Below are positions 15,045 to 19,817 of a stretch of 19,817 bases of DNA, in pieces. The translations under genes and the position numbers were made by a program. Each line of letters begins with the position of its first letter. Position 1 is the first letter of the stretch. The notes beneath the pieces were generated by a model that had not been told where the DNA came from, ran no database searches, and worked only from the letters and a program-made list of their open reading frames with translations. The stretch spans positions 1 through 19,817 of the forward strand of contig JAADJD010000021.1 in the NCBI GenBank assembly GCA_013150955.1, given 5' to 3'. Source of the DNA: Calditrichota bacterium. GTDB lineage: Bacteria; Calditrichota; Calditrichia; RBG-13-44-9; J042.

Positions 15045-17060
15045 TTACTTCAACAAAATCATCTTCCGGGTTAACTGGACATCCTTGCCAATCAGCGAGT
15101 AGAAGTAAATTCCGGAACTCACTGGATTCCCGGTTTCATCCACACCATTCCAGGTGACCGTGTACCGGCCAGCTGGCAAAAAGCCATTGAACAGCGTCTT
15201 CACCCGCTGACCCAGCACGTTAAAGACCACCACCTGATACTTACCGGCACGCGCAACCGAATATTGAATTTTGGTGCTGGGGTTGAACGGGTTGGGATAA
15301 TTCTGAGACAGCGAGAAGGTTTCCGCAACCAGCTGATCCGGATCATCGATCGAGGTGACATGCCCGATGACATCGTTCGTGTCGCGCGGAATTAACTTGT
15401 AGTTTCCAAAGCTATAGTAACCCAGGGCAATGAGCTTTGCAATGGTATCGCCCTTCTTGAAGGTCGAATCGCTATTGCCTTCAAAGGCCATGGAATAATC
15501 ATCCACGCGCACGCCACCGCTACCATCATCCACCACGAATTCACCAAAGTTACGCGGGGCATCAGGGAACGGATCGGTAACGGTCACATTTTCCACCTGA
15601 ATCAGGACGCTTTCGTAGGCTTCGGCATTCGCGCCACCGGTGGCCACCTCGCCCGTGGTCACTGTAACCGGGGTCGGTTCACCCACACCCGCCGTCACCA
15701 CAGATACGCTGGTTACATTCCCGATGCGGGTTACGCCGAAATATTCCTGAACCGTACCGGTCACTTCAACCAGGTCGCCCTTGACCACGGTGTTGGCGGG
15801 ATCATACACCTGAATGCCGTACCAGGCACTGTCTTTTTCCTGAATGTAATAACGGTTGTAAAAATCGGTAGAGTCGGTAGTGACCACACCACGGACGGTT
15901 ACCTCATAGCCTTCATATCCGGATGCATCCAGAGCATATCCCCAGTGGTACTGCAGATCCTTGATGGTAACACCCTGATCCCGCACCACATAGAAGTAGA
16001 TGCTACCGGTTGCCTGAGAGGTATCGCCCGGCATCTGGCTGAAGTCGCCTTCGTCATCTACCGCAGTGACGAAATAACGGACGAATGCTCCGTCCGCCTG
16101 TGCCGGGATATCGGCCGAGAAGGTATCGACGTTGGCGGTCATATTTACCGATTGAAAATCACCCCAGTTCACGCTATACCACAGCTTGGCTTCAGCAACC
16201 GAGCCATTGTCGGTAATCACCGCACTCACCGAAACGGCATCCTGGGAGGTCGGTGCGGCCGGTGTACGGGTGACATCGGTAATCACCGGCGGATTGCTGA
16301 GGATTTCCAGATCGGCATCCGTTCGCGGATTAACCGAGAAACCGGCGGGTTCATCGCGAACAAATCCATTGACATTCAATCGCGTTCCGGCGACTGGCCA
16401 CATGTACGTTCCGGCCAGCAAACGATCCCGGAACCAGTTAAAATATTCGCCCATGTAGGTCAGGCCTCCACTGGCATCGGTAATGCTGGCCCAGTTGCCC
16501 GGTACGTTGTTGTTGACCACACGGGCATTTTCCACCCGTACCCACATGCTTTCCCATTTTTCAGCAGAGGCTTTGTCCTCCAGATCGGCCGCGGTAAGAA
16601 CCACGGGATCAGGGAATGGATTATCCGTGGATACCACTTCGATGGGAACGGGAGGATCGGTCAGCAGCGCAATCTGAGAAAATCCGTTATATTCGGATAC
16701 CACACCGGTGAAGTAGCAGATCCACCCCGGTTCTACAAACTGGAAGGCGGTTTCGGTGACAAAGGTGTCGTGCTGAATGACAAAGAAACCGCTCCAGGGA
16801 TTGGGGAAACTATCCGGATCCACAATATACACCGCCCAGCGGGAACCCACCCATAAATCGCGCGGATAGGTCATCACCTGTCCTTTCACGACCACGGTGT
16901 CCCCCAATCGGGGCGAATAATCATCCGTTGCGGGATCCGTGACGTACTGCAGTTCGTAGATGGTGACGGTATCGAACGGCGCCGGATTAAACGCCCAGGC
17001 CGACACCATGAGCAGCAGTACCAGCAACACACTCAACGACGTTGTAACTCTGAGTCCCAT
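15045..17060 (-). CDS. T9SS cargo protein with duplicated OB-like modules
   Basis: This 671-aa secreted protein has a signal peptide cleaved after AWA (residue 23). Module 1 (about 31-255) and module 2 (about 364-570) share the same plan: a GxxVxVxGxV strand, a bound-ligand-like loop, a second VxVTGxV/YFTGVV strand, then E-S-(M/V)-(W/L)-(V/I)-x-VENxxV (169-180 and 482-493). This resembles OB-fold repeats of YhcR-like and DUF5689-like surface proteins. An Ig-like segment (257-360) lies between them. The tail (about 583-671), starting SLSQNYPNPFNPSTKI and ending in a lysine-containing last strand, is a type A T9SS sorting domain, so the protein should be exported across the outer membrane and anchored or released. 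No nuclease domain follows the OB modules. A strong GGAGGAGG precedes the ATG by 4-5 nt. The ligand is unknown. Confidence 0.88.
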   Translation of the reverse strand: MGLRVTTSLSVLLVLLLMVSAWAFNPAPFDTVTIYELQYVTDPATDDYSPRLGDTVVVKGQVMTYPRDLWVGSRWAVYIVDPDSFPNPWSGFFVIQHDTFVTETAFQFVEPGWICYFTGVVSEYNGFSQIALLTDPPVPIEVVSTDNPFPDPVVLTAADLEDKASAEKWESMWVRVENARVVNNNVPGNWASITDASGGLTYMGEYFNWFRDRLLAGTYMWPVAGTRLNVNGFVRDEPAGFSVNPRTDADLEILSNPPVITDVTRTPAAPTSQDAVSVSAVITDNGSVAEAKLWYSVNWGDFQSVNMTANVDTFSADIPAQADGAFVRYFVTAVDDEGDFSQMPGDTSQATGSIYFYVVRDQGVTIKDLQYHWGYALDASGYEGYEVTVRGVVTTDSTDFYNRYYIQEKDSAWYGIQVYDPANTVVKGDLVEVTGTVQEYFGVTRIGNVTSVSVVTAGVGEPTPVTVTTGEVATGGANAEAYESVLIQVENVTVTDPFPDAPRNFGEFVVDDGSGGVRVDDYSMAFEGNSDSTFKKGDTIAKLIALGYYSFGNYKLIPRDTNDVIGHVTSIDDPDQLVAETFSLSQNYPNPFNPSTKIQYSVARAGKYQVVVFNVLGQRVKTLFNGFLPAGRYTVTWNGVDETGNPVSSGIYFYSLIGKDVQLTRKMILLK

Positions 17061-17109
17061 GGTACCTCCTCCAATTTAAGTTAGGGTTGTTTATTAATGA
17101 ATTGAGGAG

Positions 17110-19245
17110 CTACTTAATGACCACAAATTTTCCCCGATAGATTTCTCCTGTATCCAGATCTTTCACGGTAAACAAATACAGTCCCGTGGCAATGGCCTGG
17201 TCATGCTGGGTTACCAGATCCCAGGCGTGTTCCCCACCGGGGAAAATGGTATTCCCCTGGGAAAAGCTTTCGTACCATTTAATGTCCATACCCCGATAAT
17301 CATCCCCGCGATGAATAAAACTATCCACCAGATCCCCCGCCAGGGTGTAAATCCGCACCTCGCAATTGCGCGGCAAATTGTAAAAATACAGTTTGCGCTC
17401 CCGTTCCTGGGTGCCATCCCACAGGGCGTTCACCCGATAAGGGTTGGGATACACGCCCACCTTCAGGGGTTGATTGGGTTTGCGCGGTGGGGTACCGGGA
17501 CTGACAATGGCCACATTTCTCAGTCGACTGCTCTCCAGGCTCTGCAGGCGCAGTTTCTCATCGCCGCGGTCAAACGCGGTCACCGCAAACGCATACTGCC
17601 AGCCATTGTGTAAACCAGTGACTTCGTATTTGTAATAATAACGAATGGTATCCATTTCCCCGGTCTCTGGGTTTCGCACAATTTCTTCGATGGGTTCATC
17701 CAGCCGGATTTCGTCCAGACCGGTATCGTAAAACACCCCGTCCACAATGTCAAATTCTCGAATCAACTGCATGCCCTCAAAAATCCCGCGCGGGGATCGG
17801 TCATCCCCCAGAAAGGAACGGTAAATGCGATAACCTTCAAAATCCTTTTCTTTGGAAATCAGATCGATCGATTCCTCGGCGGAACGATCCCACAGCAGGG
17901 TCACCTTCTGGTTACCAGGGATGGCCTTGAAGCGCGGCGACAGAGGCGGGGTGGGCAATACAAAACGATCCAGCTTGCCATTGCCGTTCACGTCTTCGGT
18001 GGAATCGGTTCCCGCATAATCCAGTTTCCCGTTCCGATTGGTATCTTCTCCGTAAAACGCCCGCAATGCCCAGGAAACGTTTTCGAACAAATTGCGCTTG
18101 GCGTAATCGTCGTCAATTGTGGACGGTCGAAACCCATACTTCTTTGCACAAACAATGGCAAACACCACATTGATGGAGGAATCCGGTGCAATGCGTTCGA
18201 ATGGCCCGGTGGAAATCAGGGCCATGCGGTTACCGGGTGTCTGATAAATATTATTGTAGAAATATCTTTCATCGATGGACGTTTTCATACGCTCGTACCG
18301 GCTGGCTTCATCGGCAGGTGGGCGATCAAACTCGTTATCGCCACCGGAGAACAGCCAGAAATTGTAGGTGGTTTGTCCATTGTACAAACGGTCATCCGCC
18401 TGTGGCTCCGCCCCAAGAAACACCATGGCCACGTAACTGTCGGTGTAACCGGGATCGCCATCATAGTCGTATGCGTACACAAACTTCATGGTGTCGGTGT
18501 CCACATAGCCATTCCCCACATGCATGTAGAACGGCGCTCCCACCCGCGGGGGAGTAATGTTGACATTGCGCACCACCAGGTCGGCCCACAGTCCCACGTA
18601 AACATTCTTCAGGGTATCCTTAAAATCCGCATACCCCACATTGGTGATGGTGTAATTGAAAATCACGAACGCATCGGCAAAGGGGAAATTCCAGGCATAG
18701 GTTTCCAGATGGACCGAAATCCCAAGTGGAACATGCTGGGGTATGGGGATGGACGTTCCCGGTACGAAGCGATTGGTATCCACAAAGTTGATGATAAAAT
18801 CCTGATGACTGATCGCCTCTGGATCGTAATACTTGCTCTGTTCCAGTGAGGAACGTTCGATGATGATATCTGTGGGATCGTCGGAATTGGTAAATTCAAA
18901 GTTCAAGGCCCCACCCGTCTGGATGCGAGCACTGTTGAATGCTCCCGTGGTTACCCGAATGCCCTGAGGCGTTTCCGCACCAACCCACAGACCGCCATCA
19001 AACATGTGCTCTATTCCAGAACCGCGGGGATATTCACAGGAGGGAAAATCAACGGGCGTTTGTTGCACGAAACCATCACCGAAAGTGCCGTAATTGGAAA
19101 TGGTCAGCCCGATATTCCCCACCGAGGTGAACCGCTGATCATCAATCGTAATTTTGCGGAAATGCGGAGGGAGTTGCTTGAACTGCGGGAAGACGGTCGC
19201 TGTAAATACCACCGTGACAAGAAAGAGAATGCGTAGCCTCATCAT
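17110..19245 (-). CDS. secreted protein with calcium-loop pair, FN3-like domain and T9SS-like tail
   Basis: This 711-aa protein has a signal peptide of about 20 residues (MMRLRILFLVTVVF). The large N-terminal region (about 25-395), with MFDGGLWVGAETPQG, belongs to no family I can name. Two loops of the DxNxNGKLD type (401-409 and 418-426) look like EF-hand/dockerin calcium sites. An FN3-like domain follows (about 432-560, PLSPRFKAIPGNQKVTLLWD). The tail (about 597-711), VGVYPNPYRVNALWDG to YRGKFVVIK, is of the T9SS/FlgD-like type, so surface export is predicted. It is the first gene of the cluster, 49 bp before the next cargo gene. No Shine-Dalgarno site precedes the tandem ATGs. No function can be assigned beyond a secreted, probably calcium-stabilised surface protein. 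Confidence 0.82.
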   Translation of the reverse strand: MMRLRILFLVTVVFTATVFPQFKQLPPHFRKITIDDQRFTSVGNIGLTISNYGTFGDGFVQQTPVDFPSCEYPRGSGIEHMFDGGLWVGAETPQGIRVTTGAFNSARIQTGGALNFEFTNSDDPTDIIIERSSLEQSKYYDPEAISHQDFIINFVDTNRFVPGTSIPIPQHVPLGISVHLETYAWNFPFADAFVIFNYTITNVGYADFKDTLKNVYVGLWADLVVRNVNITPPRVGAPFYMHVGNGYVDTDTMKFVYAYDYDGDPGYTDSYVAMVFLGAEPQADDRLYNGQTTYNFWLFSGGDNEFDRPPADEASRYERMKTSIDERYFYNNIYQTPGNRMALISTGPFERIAPDSSINVVFAIVCAKKYGFRPSTIDDDYAKRNLFENVSWALRAFYGEDTNRNGKLDYAGTDSTEDVNGNGKLDRFVLPTPPLSPRFKAIPGNQKVTLLWDRSAEESIDLISKEKDFEGYRIYRSFLGDDRSPRGIFEGMQLIREFDIVDGVFYDTGLDEIRLDEPIEEIVRNPETGEMDTIRYYYKYEVTGLHNGWQYAFAVTAFDRGDEKLRLQSLESSRLRNVAIVSPGTPPRKPNQPLKVGVYPNPYRVNALWDGTQERERKLYFYNLPRNCEVRIYTLAGDLVDSFIHRGDDYRGMDIKWYESFSQGNTIFPGGEHAWDLVTQHDQAIATGLYLFTVKDLDTGEIYRGKFVVIK

Positions 19246-19298
19246 TGAATTACCAGAATTTGTTTTCCACAGTATTTAGAAGAACCATAGATAAATTA

Positions 19299-19317
19299 CC
19301 CGCTATCGGATAGCGGG
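19299..19317 (-). other. perfect leader palindrome before the envelope cluster
   Basis: CCCGCTATC and GATAGCGGG form a 9-bp perfect inverted repeat around one base. It lies 54 bp before the first start codon, within the predicted leader. It could be an RNA hairpin or an operator; no U-tract follows, so it is not a standard terminator. Confidence 0.5.
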
Positions 19318-19358
19318 GCAACTTCTGGCCAATACAATTTTTTTTAAAGCGCTGTGTT

Positions 19359-19387
19359 AATATATATGAACAAAACCGAAGTTGCAA
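19359..19387 (-). promoter_or_regulatory. predicted sigma70-type promoter for the envelope cluster
   Basis: On the minus strand TTGCAA (19387-19382) and TATATT (19364-19359) are separated by 17 bp. Transcription would start near 19352 and give a leader of about 107 nt that contains the palindrome at 19299-19317. An A-tract (RC of 19337-19345) lies just after the start point. Confidence 0.4.
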
Positions 19388-19534
19388 GACTTATCCAAAT
19401 ATAGTGAAAACTTTACTAAAACAATGCCGTCGCCCGAATATGGGAATTCCTGCCCTTTTCCGAAAAGAAATTGGCATATAAAAATCCTCCAGGCAGATTG
19501 TGAGAGCGGTGGATTTCCCCTGAATACCATTCAA

Positions 19535-19640
19535 CTCAAATTATGCATGAAACTGCGAGTCACGCGACTCTATTCAGCCAAAAATGCTTTAAACCTCGAA
19601 GGATGTGAATGCGCACAAATAAAAACAAATCCCCGGAAGA
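19535..19640. mobile_element. degenerate MITE-like remnants, copy E
   Basis: CTCAAATTATGCATGAAAC at 19535 matches the family left end and is preceded by TTCAA. A second left-end-like stretch starts near 19578 (AAATGCTTTAAACC...) and continues into ACAAATAAAAACAAATCC, which resembles the inner part of copy D inner. No convincing right end is found, so these are decayed, possibly nested, copies. No gene is seen between 19246 and 19817 apart from the regulatory sites noted. Confidence 0.5.
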
Positions 19641-19705
19641 CGATAGTTTCGTAGGCCAAACATACCGTTCCCTAAACGAATTATTTTTTACCTGAAACGG
19701 TTAAT

Positions 19706-19817
19706 CCCAAATAATGCGTTGCACCACGAATCACACGAATGAACCCAAAAAATATCTACAAAATCGCGAATAAACTAAAAAACACATTTTCATCCAGATA
19801 TCATCCAATGAATTTTG
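19706..19817 (+). mobile_element. 165-bp MITE-like element, copy F (cut by window end)
   Basis: The left 112 bp of the element begin CCCAAATAATGCG after TTAAT (19701-19705), the expected target duplication. The last 35 bp (19783-19817) match 6633-6667 of copy D outer with a single mismatch. The right arm should end about 53 bp beyond the window, followed by TTAAT. Confidence 0.8.

Noticed and set aside
15945-16856. 303-aa ORF antisense to the T9SS cargo gene
   Set aside because: It is a shadow of the strongly supported 671-aa gene; the translation shows no domain or signal.
19382-19654. 90-aa plus-strand ORF
   Set aside because: It overlaps the predicted cluster promoter and the degenerate repeat copies, and its composition follows the repeats; no Shine-Dalgarno site.

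Overview
The window looks like a chromosome segment from a Gram-negative bacterium of the FCB superphylum, most likely a Calditrichota/KSB1- or Ignavibacteria-like lineage. The evidence is two surface proteins with type IX secretion (T9SS) style C-terminal tails (one with the NYPNPFNPSTKI signature), a PorV/PorQ-family barrel, a TonB-dependent receptor with a carboxypeptidase-D-like N-terminal domain, and several lipoproteins. Clear Shine-Dalgarno sites and sigma70-like promoters argue against a typical Bacteroidota member. The phylum is inference; no rRNA or other marker is present.

Left half (1-8182), metabolic and transport genes separated by mobile repeats. On the minus strand lie histidine ammonia-lyase (hutH, GTG start), a GYD-domain protein, a SagB-like nitroreductase and a 10-TM EamA/DMT permease. 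Divergent from the permease is an Nramp metal transporter fused to a C-terminal UspA domain. Convergent with it is a DadA-like FAD amino-acid oxidoreductase.

Right half (8354-19245), six minus-strand genes that read as one envelope module. In transcription order they are: a 711-aa secreted protein with EF-hand/dockerin-like loops, an FN3-like domain and a T9SS-like tail; a 671-aa T9SS cargo with two OB-like modules; a hairpin terminator; a lipoprotein with two Ig/FN3-like domains and a GATase-like domain; a TonB-dependent receptor; a PorV/PorQ-like barrel; and an NHL-repeat lipoprotein. Spacing in the last four is 7, 15 and 16 bp. A plausible reading is a cell-surface capture and import system whose substrate is unknown.

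Mobile DNA: the most striking structure is a family of non-coding inverted-repeat elements of exactly 165 bp (ends CCC...GGG, imperfect terminal inverted repeats of about 35-40 bp, 5-bp target duplications such as TTTAT or TTGAA). Copies lie at the left edge, two in tandem at 3179-3545, one nested inside another at 6588-6913, and degenerate or cut copies at the right edge. The left-edge copy is itself split by a second, unrelated 219-bp element (11-bp perfect inverted ends, 10-bp target duplication, four internal hairpins). One insertion removed the stop codon of the DadA-like gene, so its last residues are encoded by the repeat; another sits at the stop codon of hutH.
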